NCBI GenBank assembly: GCA_951217055.1
Contig: OX578277.1
Span: forward strand, 65,690,388-65,754,387
DNA length: 64,000 bases
DNA from: Gerris lacustris
Lineage: Eukaryota > Arthropoda > Insecta > Hemiptera > Gerridae
Direction: 5' to 3'
A model generated the notes under the pieces. The model saw only the letters and a program-made list of their open reading frames with translations, was not told the DNA's origin and made no database searches. Both the position numbers and the translations under genes were made by a program. Shown one piece after another: positions 12,455 to 24,700 of this stretch (position 1 is the stretch's first letter; every line of letters starts with the position of its first letter).

Positions 12455-13122
12455 AGGCATCGCGTGGCTCTATCATTGAAGCGAGCGTATAGTAATAAAT
12501 ATGTATTGAATATTGAAAAAAAATATTATTGTGAATCATGATGAGTTGATAGATAATGGGTCTGGTAGTAGTGCAGCGGCTAGTAGTAAGGGAACCACCC
12601 CGCATTCTTACTATTCTTCTAACCACACATCTCTATTTCAATATTTATAATTTGTATCTCTTTGCTACAAACAAACTACTGCATGTATCAAATTGAAATT
12701 TTGCATACCTGTTTCAATTGTGCATTAGATGGTGTATATGAAGTTTTATTAAAATCGTTTCGTTAGAACGTAAGATATCGGTAAAAAGGTTGTTTTCTCT
12801 ATTATAAACGTTTAGGTCCGCTTTAATAGTTTTAGCGATCTTTATTAAGTCATAGCGGTGTCGCTGTTGGTTTTAGTAAAAAATGTTATTTGAAAAAAAT
12901 GTTCGTCTCATCGAGTAGATGATGATAGAATCTTTTCCCGTCCTGAAATTCCAATTTAATTTTTGTACCTCTCGTTTACGCGAGCGTTGCGCGCGAACTC
13001 TTGGACGGATCACGCTGTCCAACGAACTTAGCCTGAGTATTAGTAAGAGGAACATGTATACCAAATTTCAACTAAATCGGTCAACTTTTACTCAAGTTAT
13101 CGTCACACGCGTAAACGTTACT

Positions 13123-13186
<64 letters not shown>
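13123..13186 (+). repeat. (GACA)n microsatellite
   Basis: About 16 copies of GACA near the end of the mobile element. It generates an Asp-Arg-Gln-Thr repeat in an otherwise meaningless frame. Confidence 0.95.
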
Positions 13187-13210
13187 CGGAGCATATTTCG
13201 TTGAATGTAG

Positions 13211-13231
13211 GAAGCTCGCTACGCTCGCTTC
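13211..13231. repeat. Hairpin with tandem GA mismatches and GNA loop
   Basis: On the minus strand the 21 bases fold as outer stem GAAGC/GCTTC, a GA/GA internal pair, inner stem GC/GC and loop GTA. The same architecture recurs at 20504-20523, 21776-21794 and four times in 46572-46712. Confidence 0.6.
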
Positions 13232-13250
13232 AATTATTCTATAAACTGTA

Positions 13251-15835
13251 AGATTTTTTTATTTATTTATAAAAAAATAATCTGTTTTTCTTCTTGACTG
13301 TAAGTTAAGACGTTAAAGTCAATTCCTTTTATCAGTTATGCTGTTTGCCCTATTACACCTAACTATACAAGATCAAATACTTAAATAGCATTTAACAGTG
13401 TACTCGTATCAGTTATTCACGATTCTCGACTCTTAAGTTATAGAGTCGTGAAATCTCTTTTACTCTAAACTGATAAATCTTGGTTTTATATGTCCAAGAA
13501 ACGTGAAAAGAACTAGTCAATAAAATGTAATATCTGATCCTACATAGTTAGTTAATCGATGAAAGGGGAATATTTGGTCGGGTTTTATTTTCTCAGTTTA
13601 AACATTTATTTTCATTTTATTTCTTGTCTTTGTTACATTCAAACATCCTTTTTTTATATTAAAAAAACTATATTTTTTACATGTAGGTGGTTTCATAAAC
13701 TTATTAACTATCGTGATTAAAAACTAGCATGCTATCATCAATGAGTAGTTTTATATTCTAATACATGGAATTATACTTTTAAAGTGATTATTCAATTACA
13801 TTTAATCTGTTGAAGTTAAATTTTGTCAGAATAATAAGTTAGTTAGAGTTAAACTTGGAACATGTGACGCAGTATAGCCGTAGACCGGGATACGTGAGGT
13901 AGTTAATGAAACAGATGTCGGAACCACCTGTTGATTCTTCCCACCAAGTTTGTTTTGGTACAGTTTCTCCGGTGGCTGGAGACGAAGCACTCGTGGATCG
14001 ATAGTCTACCCTACTTAATGCACGAATCCAGGCTGCTTCTGTGTTGCTTACTTAGTTATGACTGGAGTACAGTTGCATATTCATTCTGGACTAGACACCG
14101 ACAACTAAATTTACACAATTAATCAAAACCCCATCTAAACAATTCAGTGACACTAAATCTCTAGATCAGATTTCAATCAACTGTCTAATCCCTTCTTTTA
14201 AATATATTTTAAACCTTATACGCGTAGGAATTAATTTATTTAGTTAGTAAAATTATACATTCCAATTATTGCACCATTAATTAGGTTAGAATCTAAAGGC
14301 TGCATTAAAGTTTAAAACTGAACTTAAACAAAAAAACAAACTATATTTCAGTTTTATTGTATTCTTACGTATAATTAGAACTTTTAATGTAATCTTTGCA
14401 TCCAATGTCGTTTATAATTGGTGACTACCTTGTAAAACATTACGCTATTTCTATTATAGCATTATAACAAGTATATCCGTTTTCCTTTAAAGATGTTTAT
14501 GTTACTTTGATAAAGACCACAACTTCCAAAGAAATAATGGTTTAGTATAATGCTTATAAAATAAATTTTGAACATATATATTTATGCTTTCGCCTTTCAA
14601 ATAGAGAAGAAAGAAGAGTAAAATATTTTAAATAACATAAAAGGAAATCATCGTAGTTAGATATTTACAATAAATAAATAAACGCCCTTTTCAAAAAGTA
14701 CATTTTTATTTTATTATAATTTAATTAAGTAACAGCTCATTCAGTCTTGAAGATTATTTCACCGTTTAATGAATTATATTCTGTTCAGTATTGACAAATA
14801 GTTAAATATAAAAGACAATGTTAATTTTTTACCTTACTATACTTATTTAATGATGGCTTGTTTAAAAAGTTTAATTTTAATTTTCGTATTTGTATACTAA
14901 CTAATGGGACAGAGAGGCTGTACGAAGCTATCGAGAGAAAAGTGGAAAGAAGGCTAGTATTCCTATCTTAGCTTGCATTCAAAAGTATTTAAATAGCATA
15001 GCTGGTTAGATTTATTTCCGTGTGAATAATCATAATTGACTGTCGTTCGACAAACAATACAATTAAATTGTTATTGCTATTAATGGTTCATGTTCTCACT
15101 TCTGATTTATTCATGTCATAGCGCGTAATGGCCCAATTTGGTCTAGAAATAGTTGAATTTCTTTTATTCATTTTTCTTCTTTTTTTTAACTTTCATAGTA
15201 TTAAATTTACTCATTATTGGTGTGAACTATTCTTTTGGTCGTTTAATGACTTCTTTATAAAATTACTTCATAGTTTTATTTTGTACTTACGTTTGCTGTG
15301 GGTTATTCATTTGATTTTTTTAGTTAATGGTTTCTACCTAAGATTTTTTAGGATCCGTAGGCAAAAACAGAACCCTGTGTCTGTCTGCCTTTACCCAACA
15401 CCAAAATTTGAAACTTTGCTGTTATGTTATGTTTAATAACCCAAACGCTGGAAGAATATAGGGAAGCCCCTAAAAAGCATCCCTTAAATCAAGAAGGGTT
15501 GACATTTTTTTCATGAAAAGCGCCTGTAGGACGTTAAATGAAAGAAAATTACGCCTTGAGTACAAATATATCCATATTTTATTTCGATTTTTTACCAATT
15601 TAAAATTGTGCCGTGCGTCTTAAAAATTGCGGTTTTCGTGTGTCCCCCTATTAATCACCCTCTACTTTTATTGTCTTAAAAAATTAATGAAATATCTGTT
15701 ATTCTTTGTCAAATAACAAAAAACCGTTCCAAAAGTAAAATGAACTATGTATATGTTTAAATACATCGGTTTCATGATCACTGAACTGATATACTCAAGT
15801 AGTTGAAACTGAGGTTCGACTTCTTAGTTTTAGGT
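13251..15835. other. AT-rich intergenic stretch
   Basis: No supported gene. The hydrophobic 102-codon frame at 15128-15436 is low-complexity AT-driven sequence (Phe/Leu-rich) without a recognisable domain. Confidence 0.5.
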
Positions 15836-16030
15836 CTCTGTACGAAGTACGAAAAGAAACTTATATAATGGCTCTGTCTGTATGTCTGTCTGTCCGCTGG
15901 TGTCTGTCCGTTGGCATGTTTCACTTCATTAACTACTATAGCTATGAACATGAAATTCGGCACATAGGTGCATCTCGGCATTTGTGACAACTGTACACTT
16001 TTTGGAGTTTTCATGCTTGATATTTCCAAG
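15836..16030 (+). repeat. Dispersed insect repeat fragment with GTCTGTCTGTC block
   Basis: Contains CTGTACGAAGTACG, a (TCTG)n stretch, and a GAACATGAAATTCGGCACAT block. This CTGTC-plus-'AAATT..GGC' layout recurs in many insect non-autonomous repeats and in this window at 51230-51510 and 48100-48370. Boundaries are not clear. Confidence 0.4.
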
Positions 16031-18090
16031 ATGGTGGGTGACTAAAAAAAAAAGTTTTTAATATCCATGACATGTTATACATCAATTTAGAGGTCTTTAA
16101 GTGTAGAAAAATAATATGCAACTATTAAAATTTTACACTTAATAATTTTAACTTAATCGTACAGAAGCCGGTGATTATCACCTCACGTACTTTCGTGAAG
16201 CGCGTCTTACTTATTTGGAAGTAAGCTGATATAATTTTCTTTTTGAGTTATTCACTGTAATATTACTAGTATGTATAGTTTTCTTGTACGTCGCCAGTGT
16301 TCGAGATTACATTATTTGTATAACTGCATAGTTTTAGATTGCTTGTGGTTACTTCATTGTGTTAATATTCGTATATATATAGTTTTACTGGTTTTGGTTT
16401 TGAATGCTATATACTTTAAAGAACATGTCGTTGTTGCCAGCCATTCTTCCAAATTATTGGCTATTCTATGTACATAGTTATTAGTTATCGATGTCTTTGA
16501 CATATGATTATGTCATTATGATTGAACTGATACCATAATGATTTTTTTTAAATTAAAACCATTACTTTTTCTCTAATTTTCCAAAAAACATAGTTTTTCT
16601 TAACAATTAGCTAATTTATCAATCTCAGTTCGTTGCCTCATCTACATCAATACCCGCACCTAAATTATGAATGAGAATCCGGACTATTTAGAGAAAGTCA
16701 ACTTAATGAATTTTATGTTTGTAGAATGACAAGAGGTTAGTTTTCTCTGTAGATGTTTGTTTAATCAAGGTGGTTAGGACTCGAAGAGGAAGTAACAGTA
16801 TGACGTTGTCGGTTCCTGCTAGCTCGAGGTAGGGGAAAAGCCTCCGAATTCGGTGAAAGTTTTTTGCTTATATAATCAAGACTCGCACATATTTCGTTTT
16901 CTCATTGTAATATATTATGTTTAATAACTGACTGATATTGTTCAATAATTCTTATTTTCTTAGAAATGAGAAAAAACATTTATTCTTTTTATTCGTCTCC
17001 AAGTCAAATTAGGACTCATAACTCTCTTATGTTTTTATGCTCTTTGGTTGAATTAAAACACTTTCTACTTGCAAATGTTTGTGTTTTTTTTTTATTATTA
17101 TTATAATTATTAGTATTGTCTTATTCATTTGGTAATTTTGTATTATAAAATTATTATTAAAATTTAATCAGTATTCTCATAAAATTACAATTTTATTGTA
17201 TAAACTAAATTCTTCATTGATATTAAACACAGTAAATCTAGTCTTTAAAATGTATACTTAATTGATAATTAGTACCATAAAACCAATCTGAACTTTAAAC
17301 TGGGGCCGATGACTGAAATAGTATTGATTTCATCCAACAAATCCGGAACCGAGATTCAACGGAATCCGTTTTGGGTGTTTTTAAGACGATTTGAGTAGAG
17401 ATTTTAGCCGGATGTCTGTCTATGTGTGTGTGTGTGTGTCTGTCTGTGTCACGCATAACTCTCACAGGTTATGCTAGAGAGTTTAACCTTAGAACACAAA
17501 TCAATCATTACAACAAGTAGTAATGTTTCCCGGACAATCATAAATTTGTGACGGCATTGACTCATTGCTAAGTCAGAAAAAATTTCAATAATTCGTTTGA
17601 AATCGAAAAATATAATATAAGAATAATATATATTTATAAGAAAAACATTTTTATTGATTTTCGTTTTGATGTCTGACTCCATTTTGAATAATCGACATTT
17701 TTAACGCTAAATAATTTCACTGATTGAGGTGAACCACCTTTCTATAAGATAAATAAGTCCTCCATATTTCAATTTAATATATTTGATTAAGAACAGTTCC
17801 GAGACGCCCCCTGTTATTTTTAGTTCCCGATTTTTCAGTTCTTCTTTAGCTATTAATTATTAATTGCATAATTGATTTTTTATCACAATTATATGGCAGC
17901 AAAGTTTGTAGGGAATGTTCTTCTTTATAAAATATGATTGTACCTTCTACTTAACTTATATTATATATTAATCAATAGCTTAAAGTTTTATTGGTGTTAG
18001 AATGGTTCCTTAGGTAGTATAAACCCATGTAAGTTCAGTTGCAATCAATACTGGCCAGCTGTCAATGAGTGCTTGTTAAAAAAGGACATT
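16031..18090. other. AT-rich intergenic stretch
   Basis: Includes a short TG/TC microsatellite near 17424-17450. Nothing else supported. Confidence 0.5.
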
Positions 18091-18106
18091 AGTCAAGACC
18101 CTTGAC

Positions 18107-18129
18107 TGACCTTGAAATGACCTTGACCT
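18107..18129 (-). promoter_or_regulatory. Cluster of three nuclear-receptor half-sites
   Basis: Three TGACCT half-sites (AGGTCA on the minus strand) occur within 23 bp: 18107-18112, 18118-18123 and 18124-18129. The first two are separated by 5 bp and the last two are directly adjacent. Two are embedded in TCAAGGTCA, the FTZ-F1-type extended site, and one in AAGTAGGTCA, which resembles a monomeric ROR/HR3 element. The cluster is 18 kb upstream of HR3; function is unproven and chance is possible. Confidence 0.35.
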
Positions 18130-18381
18130 ACTTGAAAGTTTCCCTTGAGATAAAGCTTCTTCTTTTGTAGTAACCGACCCTAAGAAACCCTCAACTTATT
18201 TTTCATTCACTTCTTACTGTACCTAATCTTGTAACTGATCATTCATACTTTTAATGTCTTAAAAATTATATTTATAAAATAGAATTATTAATGTTTAATT
18301 ATATTAAGTTAATTTAATTATAATATAAAGATGTTTTACTTGGCGTCTTGTGACTCCAATACAAAAAATATAAGAAAACAT

Positions 18382-18809
18382 TACTACGTTTCCATAATGT
18401 TTCAATCTGTATTGAATACGGGTTGAATACAGTTTTTGGATCCAAATTTGTCTATGGAAACCTAAATTCAATACAGATTTAGACCCAACTACGATTCACT
18501 AAACTCTGGGATCGTTTCTAAATCGAGTTTCATGGAAACACCTGAACTCGATCCTGACATGCGAGGAGTGTGAGCGCTCTTAGCGGGTTTTCTGGTTAAA
18601 CTAGTAAACTTATATGCACTCCACTCAACCAGAAATATAACCTTTGTTTGTCATTTTTTTATTAATATTGTTTTTAAAAACAAACGTAAAAATCATTATA
18701 GTTATAAACGGCAGAGGTTACAAAATTAATTATTATTATTGATTGGTGTATTGAATACCGATTCAATACCACTCTTGAAAACACCTTTATACATCATGGA
18801 AACGTAGTA
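18382..18809. mobile_element. 428-bp MITE, superfamily unassigned
   Basis: Terminal inverted repeats TACTACGTTTCCATAATG (18382-18399) and its complement with one change at 18792-18809. Subterminal ATTGAATAC motifs occur near both ends, and further ATGGAAAC blocks lie inside. No coding capacity. A target-site duplication could not be fixed. Confidence 0.7.
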
Positions 18810-20109
18810 CATAAACATATAAAACTAGATACCTACAGTTATTCCAAAAATAAATTTTATATTTGTTTGATTTTGAATGGTTTAAGATAATAATCAAGAT
18901 GTTAAAATATTTTAAGCACAACACATGAAAGTAAAATACTTTGGGCAGTATATAAAATAATTATTCTGGTAGTAAATAAGATTTAGTTTGTTTCAGCAGT
19001 TAACTATACAACCAATAAAATTGAGCAAAAAGGAAGGTGTATGTCCTCGTTATTCATCAGTCTTTAAATGAACTTTAAATCGACCTGATAACATGAAGGA
19101 GATTTACATCTCTGTAAATCTGGCATTTAAGTTTTTTGACGCAACACACAATTAAGTATATAATCTTTTTATTTCTTTGGTTTTTGATTTGGATAGCTAT
19201 TTTATTATGATCTTCTAGCGTTTTTGACTTGCTCAAAAGTGCATTTAAATATTATTAAGCTCTAGAGATTTAAGTGTATACGTCTCTAGTCTTTTCTTTG
19301 GGATCAGTATGTAGTTATTCCTTCAGTCTACTTTTATACCTAAAACTAAGGACATTAAATATTTTCTTTTATTACGCATTAAGGACCAGTTTTGTTTGGC
19401 AAAAAATTTACTTACTTTTTTTTTTTTTTTTTTTTTTTGATGAAAATTTGTTATTTAAAGAAATTCTGAGAATTGACTCCTTTCGTAACTAGATATTATA
19501 GTTGATTTACTTCTTTTACTTTACATTCTGATTTAATGCATTTTAAACCCTTTTAAGAATGATTATAGTTATCACAATTTAATGGAAGAATTGAAAAAGG
19601 AAGGAACTGGTCAAAAAACCTTGTAAATTAGGCTTAATTTGTATGCAACGCTTGTTGTTAGCTTTGAACTTTTATTTAACATAGTCACTGAAGAATGAAA
19701 TGGGTGTGTTGGATATTTGTAAACTTTCAATTTATGTGTTTTAGAGTTCGACTCGTTAGAATATATAAATTTTATTATAGTCGATCTTGTATGAAGGTTG
19801 TACGTTGGTGTATTTAATTTCAAGTTTCCAATTCGTTTTGTGTGAATTTATTAATGGATTTAGTTTGTGTCGTAAAAAATGGTTAACACATGTTTTATTA
19901 GACCTCCCTCTTGGATTCTTACTTTTAAAAACAATGTTTTTAAAAAATAAAATGTATTTAACCTATTAAATACATTTAATATTGCAATGTAAAATATTTT
20001 TATCTATGATAGTTACGAAATATAAACATTGTATCTCTGTTTAGATGCGTAGAAAGTGATTCTTTACGTACTTGTATTCATTGCGCATGCTCGTCTCATA
20101 ATTCTGAAG
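18810..20109. other. AT-rich intergenic stretch with T-tract
   Basis: Contains a T-run of about 20 at 19418-19438. No gene supported. Confidence 0.5.
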
Positions 20110-20157
20110 AATTCCTCTTCTTTGCCACCCTAGGGTGGTAAAAAAGAAGAATTCTTC
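20110..20157. repeat. Imperfect palindrome
   Basis: GAAGAATTCCTCTTCTTTGC pairs with its near-complement ending AAGAAGAATTCTT across a CACCCTAGGGTGG centre. The whole forms a stable cruciform/hairpin of about 48 bp. Confidence 0.6.
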
Positions 20158-20260
20158 ACCTTTACGCACGATTAGCGAGTTTGTTTACATTTAACAAAAC
20201 TAATATGCTGTTTGTTTAATAAAAGTAACTGTTTATATATAGATTTTTTTGTGATAAACA

Positions 20261-20405
20261 ATGAGTGATTTATGTGTTAATGACGAAAATGAGGAGAATA
20301 ATACGGCTCCTGAAATAATTAATTCGGCACAAAATACAACTATGTAATGAATTAATGCCATCTTTATCAAAAGAGAAATACAAACTTGCATACAGGAAGT
20401 TTATT
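20261..20405 (+). pseudogene. Remnant of a transposon-encoded protein, frameshifted
   Basis: An ATG at 20261 opens a 28-codon acidic, Asn/Glu-rich frame that stops at 20345-20347. In the next frame the sequence continues as MPSLSKEKYKLAYRKF. That block resembles the start of the tyrosine-recombinase-like proteins found in Crypton-type and related animal elements (recollection of the family, not a search). The remainder is missing. It is followed by repeat sequence with the hairpin at 20504. A broken mobile-element gene is the best reading; confidence is low. Confidence 0.3.
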
Positions 20406-20503
20406 TTTTTCTGTATTTATTATTTAAATATAACAATCGTAGATAAATCACGGTAAGCAACTCGTGCGAAAACGGCATTTTGCATTGCTCGTGTGGTTTT
20501 ACT

Positions 20504-20523
20504 ACCCTCGCTGACGCTCGGGT
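20504..20523. repeat. Hairpin with GA mismatches and GTCA loop
   Basis: The minus strand folds as outer stem ACCC/GGGT, GA/GA, inner GC/GC and loop GTCA. It is the same design as 13211-13231 but with a different outer stem. Confidence 0.55.
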
Positions 20524-20970
20524 GCAAACTCCACACTCGCATGCAAAATGCTACTATCCGCACTCGACGCGTAATGTGCTATAATTGGGTTAGTACATCG
20601 ATGATGTTAAACGAAGGCATTTTGCTGATGAAGTTTTTGGCTAGAGTAAGTTTTAATAATACGTGTTAACTTGGTTTTATTTTTTTTTAAATTCTAATGT
20701 TGAGTTCTTAATTTTTATTTCTTGAACATAAGCTTACATAAAGATTACTTGAAAAAGGGCAAAAGCTCCTTTTGCCCTTTCCATCTATTGACTCGAAATC
20801 TACCCTTATACTTTGGTATGAGGGTCTCTTTCAAGAACGTGGTAGTTTATCCTCAAGACTAAATCTTATACCTAAGATTAGTTAGTATATTTATTTAATC
20901 TACTTGCGGCAGCAAAATGAGGCATTATTGAACTGATTTCGGGCAGAGAAATGTGATTTTACTGCCTAAT

Positions 20971-20994
20971 ATTTTGCTGCCTAGGCAGCAAAAT
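20971..20994. repeat. Perfect 24-bp palindrome
   Basis: Arms ATTTTGCTGCC and GGCAGCAAAAT meet around a CCTAGG centre. The GCAGCAAAA arm sequence repeats the terminal motif of the surrounding element. Confidence 0.85.
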
Positions 20995-21082
20995 TTTTAT
21001 TGTTATAATGTTGGCAATAACAGTTTATACTATCATCTCTATCTTATATAACATTATATTATTATAACATTATATTACATTA

Positions 21083-21115
21083 CTTATTGAACTATAATAT
21101 TATTATAGTTCAATA
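21083..21115. repeat. Perfect 33-bp palindrome
   Basis: TTATTGAACTATAATA on the left is the exact complement of TATTATAGTTCAATAA on the right around one central base. Confidence 0.85.
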
Positions 21116-21270
21116 AATAATATTTAATAAATAAACGTTTTAATAATAAAAGAATTTGTTTATATTTGTTAATTCTGTTAAATAAGTTCAATAAATAGTA
21201 GATCTTTAATTAAAAATATAGCGGAGTCACTGGCTGCTCTGCAGCTTCATATAAAGATCCAACATCCATA

Positions 21271-21294
21271 TTATTATTATTATTATTATTATTA
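21271..21294 (+). repeat. (TTA)n microsatellite
   Basis: Eight uninterrupted trinucleotides. Confidence 0.95.
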
Positions 21295-21775
21295 AAGTAA
21301 TTACAGATTAGACTAGCTACTTTTTTTGATTTATCCTAGTTACTTCTTTTCTTCTAAGCAATAGAAGATATCTTTAATACTTTTATTAATTTGTTAGTAA
21401 AGTTATAAATAAATATTTTATACTGCGTGCATTATTCATTCAGAAGTTTTGTGTGTTATAAACGTGTGTTTTGTATTTTGTTGTTATTGATTCAGTTTGC
21501 TATTCACTTACTGTTATTACTCCCAAGCTTCTTATTTAATTTCTTTATGAACATTAATTTTAGTTAATACATAGATGTTATCACCTTATTAATATAATAT
21601 AGTAATTAACTATGTTATATTAATAAAGATGGTATTTTAGCAGTTTCATTTTTCTGCCGCCTGTAGATAAAAAATATTGTATGCAACAAGGCAGCAAAGG
21701 AAACATTTCTGCCTCGTTTATACATTGCCTCAAATAGGTAAATTTCTTGCCTCGGCAGTTAATTATCATAGCCTG

Positions 21776-21794
21776 TCCTCGCCTTCGGCTCGGA
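21776..21794. repeat. Hairpin with GA mismatches and GAA loop
   Basis: The minus strand folds as TCC/GGA outer stem, GA/GA, GCC/GGC inner stem and GAA loop. The inner stem is swapped relative to the GGC/GCC form at 46.6 kb, so the pairing is kept while the sequence differs. Confidence 0.5.
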
Positions 21795-24700
21795 GGCTAA
21801 TATAATCACTCGTCAGTAAAATTCCATTTTGCTCCCTAGTTACATAAATAACTATTGTCTTGTGTCCTGAAGTATCCCCATTCAATTCCAATACAATTTC
21901 TCTGCATCTGGTTTTAAGCCAATCTGTATATTATAAATCCACTTTATTTAAGGATTATTTATTTAGATGTAGGTTGAAGGTTCTGTCGTTAATCTGAATA
22001 TACTATAATTATTTGCTTAGTGACAATAAATTAAATCAATGTATTTATTTTTTTTTTATTTTTAGAATTATATACATTTAAAATATTTAAAAGGAATGCG
22101 CTGTCTTTACTTTTACCAATACTTAATTTAGCTAAGTTGTTTATAATTATTATCATAAAGTTTGCCGTTAACTGTTTTTAGTTTTTCTGTAGTACCATTT
22201 CTTTTCTTCTACTTCCTTAAAAGAAATCTATAAGGGGAAATTTGAAAGCAGTGTTTTCTGTTAGAGTTTGCTTCTGTGTAAGTTGTTCTATTCTTAGATA
22301 TAAGCTATAGGAAGTAAAATAAATCTATAGCCTCTGGTTTGGTATAGCTAGTTCTTTAACCCATATATCCTTTAGCTCGAGCTCCTGCCCTCCACAACTC
22401 TCCCCTAAGCCTCCATATATTTCACCTCTACCTATATTATACTTCCTTCTCTGCATGCCTCGTCCTACTGACTTATATTCAACTCCCCCAGCGCCCAAAT
22501 CTCCTTCTTTTATTTACCCTTACTTTTCTTTGTTCTTAATCCACAAATATCACTGGTATAGATTCCATCCTCATTTATGTTCCACATCGATTTAGATCTT
22601 ATTTCTAACATTTTTCTTTTTTATTCTTTCATTTTCTTAATAGACTATAGTTTGAAAGTTCCTCTTTATTAGTTTAATTTAATTTTTCAAAGCATTGCAA
22701 TTTAATCGCTAATTAAATTGCAATGATTTAAAAAATATTGTAAATATAGTTATTCAATATAACAGTCCAAAGCAATGCTACTTTGGCAATGTATTAAAGT
22801 TGGTCATAACTAATTGAAATTCAAACTAAATCCACATAATTACAAACGAATCTATTTATCCATCTTCCAAATAAATATATGCATTAATTTTGACATTTTA
22901 GTTTAATAAAAAATGAAAGTCCTCATGGTGGACATTTTAATAAGTCGGCCATTTTTATCGTCATTATTAAACATTTTTAAATCTATTTGATTACAACTAA
23001 TGTTATAAAGTCAGTCTTAATTGTTTTTATTTTTGAGTTTTTAACTCAAAAATAAAGAAAACACATCTAGACGCATGAACAGTGAGATAAGTTGATATTG
23101 TAGAGTGTAGTCTCTTTACCAAAAAGTAATTTAAATTCTCAAAGTTGACTTTTTACCATAAACGGTCATCTTATATCGAAAAGGGAAGAAGTGTGAAAAA
23201 GAAGGAGTCAATACTGAAGTTTATATATGAGTCAGAATTACTTTTAGTGAAAAGACGTGTTTCTGTTCTTATATTATAACCTTAATATTTTTTCGGTATT
23301 GATTCTTTTAAGCCTTTTATATGACTTTCTTTTTTTTGTGAGTACGACGTTCCCATTTTATTATTCATAAAATTTTGTGTTATGTCTACAAAATTGGGAC
23401 TTATTTATTTTTCATTTATAAGCGATATTTTACATAAAATTCTATTAATAGTAATGCCTTTTCTCTCACTCTATTTTTGAATAATTTATTTTAGAAACTC
23501 GTGAAAATAGCTTTTTCACATGTTTAGTTTTAAAGATATTATATTCCTTAAGACTTCTAGGCATAATATGTTTATGGGGTATTCATACATACAAGAAAAA
23601 AAATTAAACATTTTTTTATTATTAGATAAGTTAAAATGTTGTATAACTCCAAAAGCGAATATTATATGCTGAATTCGCTAATTATACAAAAAATTAAAAA
23701 CTTCTTTTGTACTGTCAAAAAAACGTCAACTGCTGAATCGTTGCATTTAATATTTGCTGACAGATGTGAAATGTTGAAATTAATGAATGTAACAAAAAGC
23801 TGTATACCAAAAGTGTAGTAGGGTTGTTTTAAGATGCTCACCAAGTCATGAGGAGAAACTGGCGACGTGTTCATTTCCATATTAGGTGCCTGTATTGTAC
23901 ATAGAAGGCAAGGTAAATCGGGAGGTAGCGTAAGCTCACTCCGCTCAGGTCATTTGCCAATCCGACTATCCCAAGGACCTTTCTAATAAAGCGGTATAAT
24001 TATTGATTCTTGTTGCGCTACAGATAGGGGTTTCTTAAAACTATTGAACGGACACATGGTAGAAACAAGAAAATTATATTCATTAGTTGCATTCTAAGCA
24101 TTATCGATGCATAAAAAAACCATAGAGATAAAGTTAATAAAAAACTATATTACCTTTTTCCAAAGTAAAAATTTATTAATTTAAAAACTATTTTTAAATA
24201 AATACATTTTATTTATTACACACTATATAATATGATACTCTTATAAGATGTTCAAATTTAGATGGATAAAATAAATAAATCGAATATTAATGCTTTTATG
24301 ATTAATAATAATTGTTGTTTACGATCGCAATTTTATTGTACCTGCTCAGTACAATTGTAATAGATACATAAATATATATTATAAAATAGAATAAAAACTC
24401 GATTATTTAAAAAAATAAGATCCTTAGAATCTTAATCATGACCGTAGTATATTGTAGTTAATACATTTTATTTGGTAATCTAGTGTGGTTTTGTCTAATA
24501 AGTTAAGTACAGTGTCACCTCCACCCCCACCATCCTAGACCCTCATAGGTGACTTAACAGAGAGCATATCAAATTTAAATTGTAATTCATAATATAAAAC
24601 AATCAACCATATGTAGCCAGCTATAAAAATACACACCAATACCGACAGGGATTCGTTAAGGATTTATTTTAACTACTGAAACAGGTGAAAAGTTTTGTTT

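Larger units (their letters stand above)
12455..13250 (+). mobile_element. Dispersed mobile element, plus-strand copy
   Basis: The part 12455-12800 (from ACTAGGCATCGCGTGGCTC to the TAAACGTTTAGGTCCG block) is repeated in inverse orientation at 49697-52058, where it is split by a later insertion. Downstream come a TACCAAATTTCAACTAAATC block of a type common at the ends of insect repeats, a GACA microsatellite, and a terminal hairpin. No transposase is visible, so the element is non-autonomous or truncated. Superfamily not assigned. Confidence 0.6.
20899..21667. mobile_element. Putative non-autonomous element with 21-bp TIRs
   Basis: TCTACTTGCGGCAGCAAAAT at 20899-20918 matches the complement of 21647-21667 with two or three changes. 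Inside are a perfect 24-bp palindrome centred on CCTAGG (20971-20994), a perfect palindrome at 21083-21115 and an ATT microsatellite. No open frame of note. Confidence 0.45.

Noticed and set aside
12919..13251. 110-codon plus-strand frame
   Set aside because: Driven by the (GACA)n repeat and mobile-element sequence; no protein-like conservation expected.
15128..15436. 102-codon hydrophobic frame as a membrane protein
   Set aside because: Phe/Leu-rich because of T-rich DNA; no ordered segments or homology recognised.
23636..23880. Overlapping opposite-strand frames of 60 and 72 codons
   Set aside because: No recognisable domain, no splice context and AT-driven composition.
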